Below are positions 23,786-34,713 of a DNA stretch of 64,000 bases, piece by piece (position 1 is the stretch's first letter; every line of letters begins with the position of its first letter). The DNA is taken from positions 153,501 to 217,500 of the forward strand of contig CAWZYM010000360.1 in NCBI GenBank assembly GCA_963966185.1, read 5' to 3'. The notes beneath the pieces were generated by a model. That model saw only the letters and a program-made list of their open reading frames with translations, was not told where the DNA came from and did no database searches. Both the position numbers and the translations under genes were made by a program. This stretch comes from Rhabditoides inermis (taxonomy: Eukaryota > Nematoda > Chromadorea > Rhabditida > Rhabditidae).

Positions 23786-24114
23786 ATTATCTTTCAAAAG
23801 TACTTCCAATTAAAAGTAGTTGGTTGGTACTGTTGTCTCAGTTGAGCAAAAGGACTGACATGTTTTCAATGGAGACATGTGCAAACAGGCTCTCAGCATT
23901 ATTCGACGTGTTATGTTACAACAGAAGTTGTGCTTTTAGATAATAACTGCATAACTACGTAAACGCGTGCATTATAATATGGCCGCTTTGCACTGGTATG
24001 AGAGAGAGAGCCTGTTGGCACATGTCTCCATTGAAAACATGTCAGTCCTTTTGCTCAACTGAGACAACAGTACAAACCAACTACTTTTACTTGGAAGTAC
24101 TTTTGAAAGATAAT
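23786..24114. mobile_element. Foldback element in intron 1 of copy 1
   Basis: Inverted arms of about 110 bp begin ATTATCTTTCAAAAGTAC and include TCAGTTGAGCAAAAGGACTG. Length is 329 bp and it is non-coding. It is absent from the matching introns of copies 2 and 3. Confidence 0.75.
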
Positions 24115-24534
24115 AATTTCATTACTGACTAGTGACAAACTGTGTGTGGGCGTACTTCGGCAACGAAAGATCTCAGATCAAAACTAATTGATTAACTGAA
24201 TCCACCATATCTCTAACATACTGCTCGTAAACTTCTGAAGTTTTACTTGAGTAATAAAGTTTGTTTATTTATTTTGAAAATTTAAAAAAAAAATTCAATT
24301 ATTCGGCACTTTTTACGGATAGTACTGTACATACATATGTACCTCGGCGCAAGATGATTTTTTTTTTGAAGGAACATGCTTTCTAGTTGACAATTTCTAT
24401 CTAAAGCCGGATTGCTCTTTTTCATGTTTACCGTTCATAAAAGACTCCATTTTTTTCTCAATAGCATTCGTGTCAACAACTTGCATAGTGTTGGTAATAA
24501 ACGACAATATGTCGATAGTTTTTCTTTTTTTTTG

Positions 24535-24825
24535 TTTAGCCGGTTGAATCCGGGGTCCTTCTAGTCGAGAACAAGATAGGGTTCTTGGATTACGACTACG
24601 TCGGCAAAGGTAGTTGGGTTGAATTGCGTCGGACGTCTCGAGTTCCGTTCTTGAGTCCGTAGATGGTGCTGTGACGCCTTCTGTCTGCCATGAGAGTGGA
24701 TTGCCACACCACAGGGGCTTGGTGAATTTCGCAAGAATGGTTGACTCCGAGGGGGATCGAACCAGCGACCGTGAGATTGAGAGACGAACGCTCTATCCAC
24801 TGAGCCGCGCCCCCTGCAATTTTCT
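24535..24825 (-). mobile_element. tRNA-derived SINE-like insertion
   Basis: On the minus strand it begins with a tRNA-like head: GCGCGGCTCAGTGGATAGAG (A box) and CGCTGGTTCGATCCCC (B box) around 24813-24735. The matching intron of copy 3 (about 48415-48425) lacks this whole segment, which gives a natural empty site. The T-stem does not pair well, so it is not a functional tRNA. Confidence 0.6.
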
Positions 24826-27800
24826 TCCCAATTTTTTCCCAAGTCACTGAGATCTCCGCTCTTGGAGACGAGTGTAGTCATGAAGTTCCCGCCAATTCTT
24901 CAGTTCAAATAATCGCGCACCATTCGTGCGCAGACCCGATTTTGCACCGGTCGCGCGCAAGCAGCGCAATTTGGAGTTTACGAAAGCAATTTTTGATCGA
25001 TGTCCTAGTCATCTAACATGATCCAAATCTAGTAAATTGCTTGCCACAGCGTATACAACTTTCTTGCGCACAGATTGTGCTTCTGGAGGATTGGAGAGAA
25101 CTCTAGACTCATAGAATCCGCGAAGAGAGATGTGGGACATCTACATTTCACTCATTCATATTGTTGAATTTTTTGTTACTCAAACATTTTGCTTGTTTTG
25201 TCGCTGAAACACCTTCTGGACAAACAATTTAATTTCAATTTGTTTAAAGAAATATTTCGTAACGTAAAACTGCTCAACAGTATTTGTGTTTCAGACTGCA
25301 CTGCCTACTCGCACATCGTTCGTCCGGTGTCTCATTTGTGGAATAGCACCGAGTGGCAGGACAGACTTCTGGATGCGACGGCCGAATTCCTCGCACCGGA
25401 CACGAAAGAATTCCCAGTTCCATCGGAGGAGATAATAAGAGGAGTGCTTGAGGTATGCGAACGGTAGATGTATACTGATGATGGTGATTATTTCAAGTAC
25501 GCATTTGGTATCAGCAACGACACGTCGTTAAAAGATTTGATTCATGAAATAGAAGAAATCATTCCGGTCAGATTATATTAAAAACATTTAAGTCTGATAA
25601 TATTGGTTTTAGCAAACCTCGGTTACCGTATCCGTCGTTTTCGGAATGTTATCGTGCGTCAGTGCAATATCAGTTATTGCCTACCTCATTCACATCTCAA
25701 AGAAAAAGAAAAATGGACAAGTAAACAGATATCACATAAATAAAAAATACATGAACATATTCAGACATTGAGAACGATTTCATATCTTTCAAGCGAACAG
25801 TCGGTTAATATTCCATCACTTCCGAGAGACTTCTCTTTACAAATATTTTACTTGAAGTCGTGCACTGAGATCTCACGCTGTTATGATTCTCTGTTTACAG
25901 ATAGCAATTGCTGTGATATCGATTATCACTCTGACATTTGTTATTGCTACGATTGTGTATGTCAGTGCATTCTTCCACACTCACAACAAAATCACCGCTG
26001 AGTTGTCCAAAAACATCAACTTCCAGGTCAAAAGTAGGTTACAGTCAAAAACAGTCTCATTGTATCTGTAACAGGGATTTACTATGAATTGGAAGAGTTT
26101 CTGTGTGCCATTCGAAAGTCAGTCGAGAGTCCGAAAGCTAATATGATAACTGCGCTCAATGATGTTATCATCAAACAGGTAAAACTTTACATATGTTCAA
26201 TGATGTACTGGTTTTTTTTTTATATATTTAGCTTCATGAAGTGAACACAACCGTGTTAAGTAACACTCATCATGAAGAGTTGGCGGTACTGAATTTGAAA
26301 AAAAAACTATTTGATGTTGTATTCCAGAAAAATCTTATCAAACATTTCCAAAACACCGATACTGGAAAAATTCAAGTTGCAATAGAAAACTTAGAGGTTA
26401 TTGAAAACAAAAAAACAAAAACAAATGTACTACTTTTTTCAGAGAAGTGACGTACTTGAAAAGCGAGCTGCTTACATGGATATAGTCAATTCGAGAAAAG
26501 CGTTTTTCGATAAGTATCGAAAATATTTTCATCTTGCGCAACTCGATACAGTATGTCATTTGATAGTTGTTTGTGATTGTTTCTTGTTCAGAAAAGTCCA
26601 TACAACGTTCACAACATTCTCGATTACAACGTACATTCTTTTACCAAACAAGTGTTGAGAACAAAGTTTGATAGGCCAAAAAAACATGTTGTCAAAAGAG
26701 GTAAATATAAGAATCCTTGCACTTTATCGAAACGATACAGATTTTCAATGAATTGTACAATATTGACAAAGAAGTCGAATTCTTTAAAGGACGCAATCTT
26801 GAGGTGCGATCTAAACGAAGAATCATTGATGTAAAGTATTCAGACACAATACACAATCACAAACAATTCTGCTATGGATATGATTGTGGCTATAATGATA
26901 ATACAACTGGCTGCGTTTCATCTGACAATTGCACTATACTTTGCGCCATGTATGTTAATGTTCAAATGCGATTGAAAAACAAATGTCTTTCAGTGCACCC
27001 GAAAGTTATAATGAGTTCTTCAATCTGTGTTTTTGTTCTAATGCTCATCCCAACAATTTACGCATCGTGATTACTTTGTTTTCTCTACAATTATACATTT
27101 CACATTGTAGACACGTGATACAATTTGCTAATGTGCGTCACTTCGGCTGCGAACACTTTGATCGAAACAAACAAAACATTTGGAACATTGCTGGAAGTTT
27201 TAACGGATAATTTTTGCAGAGAAATATTCTGTAGGTTAATAATCGTTTAAGTACTATTTTTTTCCAATTAGAAACCTAAACGATTGCTACAAACATGATG
27301 GATCCGTTTTCTTCGAGACATATACAGATCGCGCATTGCAAAGTTCGTTTTTTTTACGTTTCTAGAATGACATCTATTTTGAAAGGTGTTCGTGACGAAC
27401 TCTCAACAACTATTAAAGTCATTGAAACTGTTTCAATCAAACATGCTACTGGTGTTCTCGAAAAATTAATGGTACTGAGATAGAACAAGCAATAATGTTG
27501 AGTAAAACATTTTTTCCAGGATCTGAAAGCTTTGTACATTGAATTTGATCAGAAGGTCAATGATACTTTGAAACGATGCCCTCCCGTGATGACCCGTTCG
27601 GGATTGCGAGAGGAATCAATAAAATGTTTCGAATATGACGACAAAGTTAAAATCATGGAAGAGTTGATCGATGTCAATGATGCAATTGGAAAGTTCAAGG
27701 TTTCGGACACGTAACGCTTGAACTGACTGAAATATTTGAAGGGATTTTGGAAGCATATTTGTCTTTTACGTTTCTCACACCAGATGCCTGGCAGCAGCTG

Positions 27801-28391
27801 CCTCCGATGCTGACTGAGAGAAGTCGACCGCAACTAGCTGCAGTGAATGGGAAAATATTCGCCATTGGAGACGGCCACGGAGACGTGAACACTGTGAGGT
27901 CTGATTCTTTTTAACAGTACTTATGTTTCTCTGCAGATGGAATTCTTCGATATACAAGCTGGCAAATGGTGTCCACATGAGGCTCTTCTTTTTGAAGAAT
28001 CACTGTGAGCAGTTCACACGTGTATTTATATGATGTAACTTTTTTCAGGGGTTTCCGAGTTACAGTGTGCAATGATGACATTGTTTTGAGTGGTGGATTG
28101 AAAAAAGGAAAATGGGAGTTCATCAAACAACTGAAAGTGAGTGTAATTCGTAACACTGAAGATATGCAAAACTCATCAAGATCCTACGCAACGATTTCTG
28201 GATAGACGGTCCAGATGTTCTCGGAAACCGATGCCAGCATGCACTCTGCACTCTCGATGGGGTGCGTTGAGGACGTACTTTGCATGTTTTATTGAATATT
28301 GCAGACACTGTTCTCCCTGGGAGGATATTGTGGAGAAGACCAGATAACGGACACGGTGCACTGTATTGCACTCGATATCGACAAGTTTTGA

Positions 28392-29084
28392 ACCAAATAT
28401 TTTGTGTGTATGTACTAAAACGAGTATATCGTAGAATCTGTATTTTTTATTCTTATTACAAATGAACACGTTTTATATTTTTTCGACTTTACCGTGAATC
28501 GGAAAAATGTTAACAAAAAAGGTTAAAAAGTTCAACAAAACTTCTCATTTTACTGTCCTCGCGAGCGGTTGCCCCTTCCCGCGCTCCCTCGAATAACCAC
28601 TCGACGACAAAAGTCACCGCCGCCGTCGCTTGGATATGAGGTTTCTTGGAGTATCAACTGATTCTCGAATTGAGGCCGTTCACTGTGAGACGATAAGGCG
28701 ACGCCAAATAATTCTGTTGTGAGTGCACTAGTGGGCGAAGCGCGGATTCTCAATCGGAGGAAAAGAAGGTACAAAGAGAATACGAATTGAAGAGCTATGG
28801 CGGCACCCCTGGAAGAGAAGAACGTCGCTGTTATTGATCGATATCTAGAGCCGTTCACTGTGAGACGATATGGAGGAGCCAAAAAAGCCTGTTGGGAGTG
28901 CACATAGTCGGTAACTCGCGGATTTTTAGATTTCGCAACATAATGGTGACGAATTGACCGGGAGCAAGTATGCCAATGGACGCGAAAAGTTCGAGAACGT
29001 TCGACGATAGAGGCAACGTGGTCCATAAGGCTCACGCGTTCGAGGATGGATCAAGGCCGCATACTCTATATGGGAGAAGAAAGG
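28392..29084. other. Intergenic with degenerate tandem repeat
   Basis: GCCGTTCACTGTGAGACGAT occurs at about 28677 and 28852, each followed by a G-rich spacer and GGGAGTGCAC or TGTGAGTGCAC. It may be part of an LTR or other repeat. No gene is seen. Confidence 0.35.
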
Positions 29085-29576
29085 GGGTGGCTAGCGCAGT
29101 GGATGTGCGCGCAGCTATCATGCGGAAGGTCCCGAGTTCAATTCTTTCGGCGGCCAATGATGTACCGCTAGTCACGATGGAGTGACGACCACCCTCACAA
29201 CTTTCGTGAGCCTCTAGTCAGGAGTCTGTGACGTCATCTGATCCAAATTCATTGCATTAATCGATGGACCCCTTGTAAGCAGCTAGCGATTTGTACTCGA
29301 GAGCCTTAGGTCAGTCCCCTTATTGGCTAGGTCGACTGTTGTATAACTTGAAACTGCTGATAAACAAACTTTTAAAAGAAGATTCTCTCAAAGCTGCTAC
29401 CCACCGGATGAGGCTTTGCTATAGGGAGCAATACCCTCCAAGGACCCATCCGATGACAAAACAGTAAACCTTTGTACGTTCCGCCCCAAGTCTGTGTGTT
29501 GTGTTTTGTGTTATGTCTGCACCTATGGATAAATCCTTATTATTATTGTTATTATTAAGTATAATGAGGTTCCAGA
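29085..29576 (+). mobile_element. SINE-like unit 1 with tRNA-like head
   Basis: It starts GGCTAGCGCAGTGGATGTGC (A-box-like) and contains GAGTTCAATTC (B-box-like). About 490 bp later it ends in TTATTATTATTG-type simple repeat and GAGGTTCCAGA. It is repeated head to tail by the next unit. Confidence 0.55.
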
Positions 29577-29594
29577 TAGCTGCGCGCACATCCA

Positions 29595-30083
29595 CGGCTA
29601 GCGCAGTGGATGTGCGCGCAGCTATCATGCGGAAGGTCCCGAGTTCAATCCTCTCGGCGGCCAATGATGTACCGCTAGTCACGGTGGAGTGACGACCACC
29701 CTCACAACTTTCGTGAGCCTCTAGTCAGAAGTCTGTGACGTCATCTGATCCAAATTCATTGCATTAATCGATGGACCCCTTGTAAGCAGCTAGCGATTTG
29801 TACTCGAGAGCCTTAGGTCAGTCCCCTTATTGGCTAGGTCGACTGTTGTATAACTTGAAACTGCTGATAAAAAAAACTTTTAAAAGAAGATTCTCTCAAA
29901 GCTGCTACCCACCGGATGAGGCTTTGCTATAGGGAGCAATACCCTCCAAGGACCCATCCGAGGACAAAACACTAAACCTTTGTACGTTCCGCCCCAAGTC
30001 TGTGTGTTGTGTCTTGTGTTATGTCTGCACCTATGGATAAATCCTTATTATTATTGTTATTATTAAGTATAATGAGGTTCCAG
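29595..30083 (+). mobile_element. SINE-like unit 2 with tRNA-like head
   Basis: Near-identical to unit 1 (AATCCTCTCGG for AATTCTTTCGG in the head; small tail differences). It ends with the same ATTATTGTTATTATT tail. The 18 bp just before it (AGCTGCGCGCACATCCAC) are the inverted copy of its own head. Confidence 0.55.
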
Positions 30084-30665
30084 AAGCCGATGATTTTTTC
30101 CAATCCATTTCGAGATATTTACGTTTCAAGTCTTGATGCTAAACAGTGTGGATTGCTTTTGCGGCCCGTTACTAGTCCCAACCCTGATGCAAATGGGATC
30201 GCGTCATTACAGTATAATCCGGCAATGCATTTTACCAGATATTACCTTCGGCAACACCTGCGATCATAAGTACTAGGAGGTGGGAATGTATCATTTTCGA
30301 GAACTGACTTGTCTCGGCTACGTGTTCACCGATCAATGTTTTTGGTCCGATCATGGGACGTTTTATGAAAAGGGCAAGCAGCGAGCGTGTCTTTCCTTTT
30401 GTTCCCTCTCCCCAGTTCGCTTCATCACTCGTTCTCACATGCACAATTCGTAATCCGTTCTTCATTTCAATTCTGTGAAACATGCACGCGTCAAGTGTCA
30501 TATTTCCCGTAGCTGAACGAGGCGGGCTGCAGTGAACAGTAATATGCAGATTTACTAAAGTGGGATGTGGTTGTATTGTATTAATAGTCACAATCAACAG
30601 CTGCCACCGCTGACAGGGTCAGAAAGGGCATTGTTACATTGCACAATACACTGCCAGCCCTCGAG
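30084..30665. other. Intergenic, nothing recognised
   Basis: No exon or repeat that I can support. An open minus-strand frame at 30597-30232 has no splice or family support. Confidence 0.3.
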
Positions 30666-31246
30666 ATGAGACACCATTCGAGCCCTGCGCAGCCGCCGGA
30701 GCAGCCGCTTCCTGCAGCAACGGTGAGTGAGAAACTAGGTCCGGCTGACTCATACCAATGTTTCTATTAGTGATAGTTTGTACGTGATGTGTACTGTATT
30801 GTCTATGAAATGTCAAGAAGCACCCGAGAGTTTCTCTCCGCGAGAAGGCGGAATTTACCGAGAGATACCGAGGGCTGAGCAAGGATGAACAACAATCAGT
30901 CATCGACGATTTCCAGTGAGTTTTATTTGAAATGAGTACATCCATGTAATCATCTGCATTATTTTTCGAAAATATTGGTATGGTTTCCATTCCACTGAAA
31001 ATTCAAGAATCATAAAATACCAACTTTAACGCATGACCAACATTATGGCACAGGATGCAAATAATTGTGACACTTTTTTGAATTTTGTACTATGGAAAGC
31101 TCGGACGCACTTCTCGAATAAAAATCTGTGAACGTTTCAGATCAATGTGCTCGGTGGATGCCGAGGTGACGGATTGCTGGGATGCCACCCGGAGTCGGCG
31201 TCGAAATGACCCTGCGCCACGCACCTGCCCCACCTGTCTTGGCTGA
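30666..31246 (+). CDS. Small uncharacterised protein, three exons, 86 aa
   Basis: Exons are 30666-30722, 30818-30915 and 31141-31246 (TGA), with consistent phases and GTGAGT donors. The chain begins MRHHSSPAQPPEQPLPAAT, continues KHPRVSLREKAEFTERYRGL, and ends ARTCPTCLG-like (PRTCPTCLG). The middle is charged and helical. The end carries a CPTC pair. No family is recognised. A further open segment at 32100-32276 could be an alternative 3' exon. Confidence 0.4.
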
Positions 31247-31481
31247 GCCAATGTCAGGACACCTCGAAAATCATCTCAACAGTTCGATGGAAACGTGAGG
31301 GCCAATCTGCTGGTGAGTGATAGTCAACAAGTTTTTGTTTATTAACTTCGAATCTTTCAGTCATTCGTAGAGAAGCATCTTACATGTACTGTTCAAGAAA
31401 AAATCGGTCTTTTTGGAATCGGTCAAAATCGGTCTTTATCTTCCATTTCAAGTCTGTTTGTTTGGTTTTCACTAATAATCT

Positions 31482-31840
31482 AAAGGCACATTGGCGCTTA
31501 GTTTTTGACTTTGGTTCACGGCTTGATCCATGGAAACAGGAAACAAAAAAAGAAAACACGAAAAACGGCGTTTCCTCGATACCTTCACGCTTACCAAAAA
31601 TTTTGCTTGGTAAGGCGAATTCGAACTTTGCGCCAAATTGATTATCGGAAGTTGAGCTCTGTGCGCATCTCGTGGATATGAGTTAGGCAAAACATGTCGT
31701 CGTAGTGTTGTGGTAACGCTCATGGTTCACAAACCATAATATGGCGGTTCGATTCCTAAATTGTGCAATCAGTTTTGCCAAGTTCTCAAAGTAAATTTCG
31801 ATGAACCTTGGTAATAATTCTAAGCGCGTTTGTGTCTTTA
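31482..31840 (+). mobile_element. TIR element with tRNA-like module, third copy
   Basis: The left end AAAGGCACATTGGCGCTTAG mirrors the right end CTAAGCGCGTTTGTGTCTTT. The internal TAGTGTTGTGGTAACGC and GGCGGTTCGATTCCT at about 31707-31765 match tRNA A and B boxes. It is the same family as 16310 and 17457. Confidence 0.6.
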
Positions 31841-32099
31841 AAACCGTTTCAACCATTGTAGGTTGCTGGAATTCGTTTTTGTGCTCCTCGTACATCCAGT
31901 CACCAGCTTCAAAGAAGGCCTTCCAAGGGGTGGTTCTCGGAAGATTCGGGAAACGAGAATAGTGACGTTGACACGACGGACCCAAATAAACCAGACACTG
32001 ATTGATGCATAAACATTGCTGCATAGTTGTATGAAACATTTTGTTGCGTGCATAATTTTATCCTGTCTTCTTCAAAAATTGTCACATATTTGTGCTCAG

Positions 32100-32276
32100 A
32101 TCATCGTCAGAAAGAACAATCTCGTTTATGTTTTGTCCAACTTGGGTGAAGAAGAAACAGCCACACCTCGACTTGAACCAGTAGAAACACCCGCTGTTGG
32201 TCACTGTCAAGAAAGAGCTGGCCCTCTGATTCACATCCAAAACATTCTACGTGCGCGCGGTGATCAGAAAATAAAG
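32100..32276 (+). other. Possible orphan exon
   Basis: An open 59-codon segment lies between a TGCTCAG acceptor and a GTAAAA donor, encoding IIVRKNNLVYVLSNLGEEE and onward to NILRARGDQKIK. Neither partner exons nor family were found. Confidence 0.25.
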
Positions 32277-33317
32277 GTAAAATAGCCGCATGTGATAAAA
32301 CCGAGACCATACAAAATGAGCGATAAGATCCCGTAAGAGAGAATCCGTAAGAGTATAGATGGAGGGACAACCGGTACACGCGATAGGCCAGAATCGGATA
32401 CATCTGCGCAGCACATTCACTTGGAGGGGAGTAGTAGATGGGTGATCTCCTCCCACTATCCACTACCGCGTACTTCTCTGCTCGCATTTCTCATCTATGT
32501 CCCCTCCAAGAGTTGCACTTTCGTCTTCTCTTTTCACTCGTCACTTCGTCTTCTCTTTTCACTTTTCAATTTTCAATCGCTGGTCACTGTTTCAAATTGA
32601 CAAGAATTACATACCATTTTTGCGTCACGTCAGGTTGCGTCACATTTTGAGGAAGGAATTAGGTGATCTTATCTCCCACGTACTTCTGCGTACATCTGCG
32701 TACATCATCATACATCTGCGTCACAATAAAAGGCAATACAGAACGCATTATCCACGCACCACCACACCACCACACCACCGCACCACCGCACTACATTTTA
32801 TCGCACCACGGAACCATCGCACCACGATTTATCGTACCACCGCACCATAATACACCCGCGCCTCTAATACATCGGCGCGTCGCGGCTGCACGCACTAACC
32901 CCGCATGTCTAGGGCACCTTGTGATGTGCAGCTCACCGTCACTTTGTAGCTGTAAATCGCTGCCGTTTAATTCATTCCTCGGTTTTGCTTAATACAAACG
33001 TTATGTAGCCATATTCACTGTTTTCAACCAAAATCAGCCGTAAAAGACGGATATAAGAAAAAAAGAAAAAAAGATAGAGCTTCAAAACACTGAGCTTAAT
33101 GATAGAGCTAAATGATATTTGTCATGCGTCATATCTCATATAAGTAAATTCGCAAAATTAAATAGACGATCACCGTGGACCTAGCAAAAACTATGGCGAT
33201 AATACTTTAAAAAGGACACTAGATCAAAGAGATAAGAAGATTTGATTTATGGTCAATAAATAACTCATCATCTTTTCTGTTCCTCGATTGTTAAAATTCG
33301 TTAAAAAAGTGTGCACA
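32277..33317. other. Intergenic, with CCACCR-rich stretch
   Basis: At 32755-32860 there is an imperfect CACCACCACA/CACCACCG repeat, the complement-like counterpart of the downstream TATGGTGG satellite. Otherwise no gene is seen. Confidence 0.4.
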
Positions 33318-33895
33318 TGGTATGGTTGTATGGTGGTATGGTGGTATGGTGGTATGGTGGTATGGTGGTATGGTGGTATGGTGGTATGGTGGTATGGTGG
33401 TATGGTGGTATGGTGGTATGGTGGTATGGTGGTATGGTGGTATGGTGGTATGGTGGTATGGTGGTATGGTGGTATGGTGGTATGGTGGTATGGTGGTATG
33501 GTGGTATGGTGGTATGGTGGTATGGTGGTATGGTGGTATGGTGGTATGGTGGTATGGTGGTATGGTGGTATGGTGGTATGGTGGTATGGTGGTATGGTGG
33601 TATGGTGGTATGGTGGTATGGTGGTATGGTGGTATGGTGGTATGGTGGTATGGTGGTATGGTGGTATGGTGGTATGGTGGTATGGTGGTATGGTGGTATG
33701 GTGGTATGGTGGTATGGTGGTATGGTGGTATGGTGGTATGGTGGTATGGTGGTATGGTGGTATGGTGGTATGGTGGTATGGTGGTATGGTGGTATGGTGG
33801 TATGGTGGTATGGTGGTATGGTGGTATGGTGGTATGGTGGTATGGTGGTATGGTGGTATGGTAGTATGGTGGTATGGTGGTATGGTGGTATGATA
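33318..33895 (+). repeat. TATGGTGG satellite, about 575 bp
   Basis: About 70 tandem copies of an 8-bp unit. It is highly homogeneous, degenerating at the 3' end into TATGATCGTATGATGG variants until about 33950. The open frames across it are artefacts of the repeat. Confidence 0.95.
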
Positions 33896-34318
33896 CCGTA
33901 GTATGATCGTATGATGGTATGATTGTATGATGGTATGTTGTATGTTGTATGATTTACTAATGACCTAAAAGGTATTCACTATTCAGTATAATCCAGCGAA
34001 TCTGGGACGGTCTTGGCTTGCTTGTGCAAATCCAATCAATCAGATGGCAAGAAACTGACCTCGTCACTCGCTCTAATTGAACCAGGAGAGTCGGGTAACG
34101 CCACAGGCAAATAGAGCATGATTTGATATGCATAAAAGCCAGTGACAGGTAAGCTATTCATTCACTGTGCATATGTCAATTTGAGCCGCCTACACCGGAT
34201 ATTCTCTTGAACTCTGATCTGATCTCAATGCCTATCGTACGCGTCCCGTTCCTCTTTCGAGAAAGTTAGTTATCGTATCTTATATATTCTCTGAGTGTAA
34301 ATGTTTCATCCACTCGCC
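33896..34318. other. Intergenic, degenerate satellite edge
   Basis: Decayed GTATGAT units to about 33955, then unique sequence without recognised genes. Confidence 0.4.
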
Positions 34319-34713
34319 ATGCGAAAGCAAAAAGTGAAGAAAATTGTGAGCATTGTAGAAAGTCACGGTTTCACGTATTGTTTTTTTTTCAGTCGTTTCC
34401 TTTGCTTGGAAACGGCAATGGAATCACTACTGCAGACACTACAACTTCTGCAATGACGGCCCTCTTTCCGTTTTTATCAACAAAACGGTTAGTAATGATC
34501 AAATGTGGTCTGTAATGGAGGAAGGGGAGAATGAGAGAGGGTGACTTGTTTGTGTTTTCCACGGTTCTGTATGTTTACTCGCCAGGCCCGTGTAGTCCGT
34601 CTTCGCTCGTCTGTCAGTCTCGTCAACTTCCATTCGCCTCCGAGTGTGAGGATCAGCCCTCTCGCGCCGACGCCATGCCCTCCATCAAGGATCTCAAGTT
34701 CTCTACTTTCTGA
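34319..34713 (+). CDS. Possible small gene, boundaries uncertain
   Basis: Exon 1 (34319-34345) encodes MRKQKVKKI. Exon 2 (34393-34487), behind a long T-run acceptor, encodes SFPLLGNGNGITTADTTT. A third segment near 34587-34713 reads SECEDQPSRADAMPSIKDL and a stop, but it does not follow exon 2 in phase. No family is recognised. Confidence 0.25.

Larger units (their letters stand above)
22963..28391 (+). pseudogene. Prominin-type copy 1 fused to Kelch 3' exons
   Basis: Prominin-like exons run from 22963-23068 (signal peptide) through 25295-25452 to 27520-27699, parallel to exons 1-18 of the intact copy at 47231. Lesions are a start ATG changed to GTG (22963), loss of the exon 5 donor near 25857, and one extra A in the run 26678-26684. 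After 27699 the next exon is Kelch (27784-27893), then further Kelch exons to TGA 28389-28391. The junction phase is wrong: prominin ends phase 0 while the Kelch exon needs one preceding base, so a stop follows within ten codons. The TM5, PTP and kinase exons are absent. It is a chimeric pseudogene; a transcript may still be made. Confidence 0.8.

Noticed and set aside
24735..24813. Minus-strand tRNA gene
   Set aside because: A and B boxes are good but the T-stem and acceptor do not pair; the paralogous intron shows it is part of a SINE-like insertion.
28935..28985. LTR primer-binding site (TGGTGACGAATTGACC after a CA end)
   Set aside because: Suggestive, but no second LTR, gag or pol sequence was found in the window.
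29085..29155. CRISPR or bacterial repeat array
   Set aside because: The repeats are two eukaryotic SINE-like units, with introns and nematode genes all around.
33288..33901. Open frames of 180-201 codons reading MVVWWYGG repeats
   Set aside because: They are translations of the 8-bp TATGGTGG satellite in three frames; no non-repeat coding is attached.
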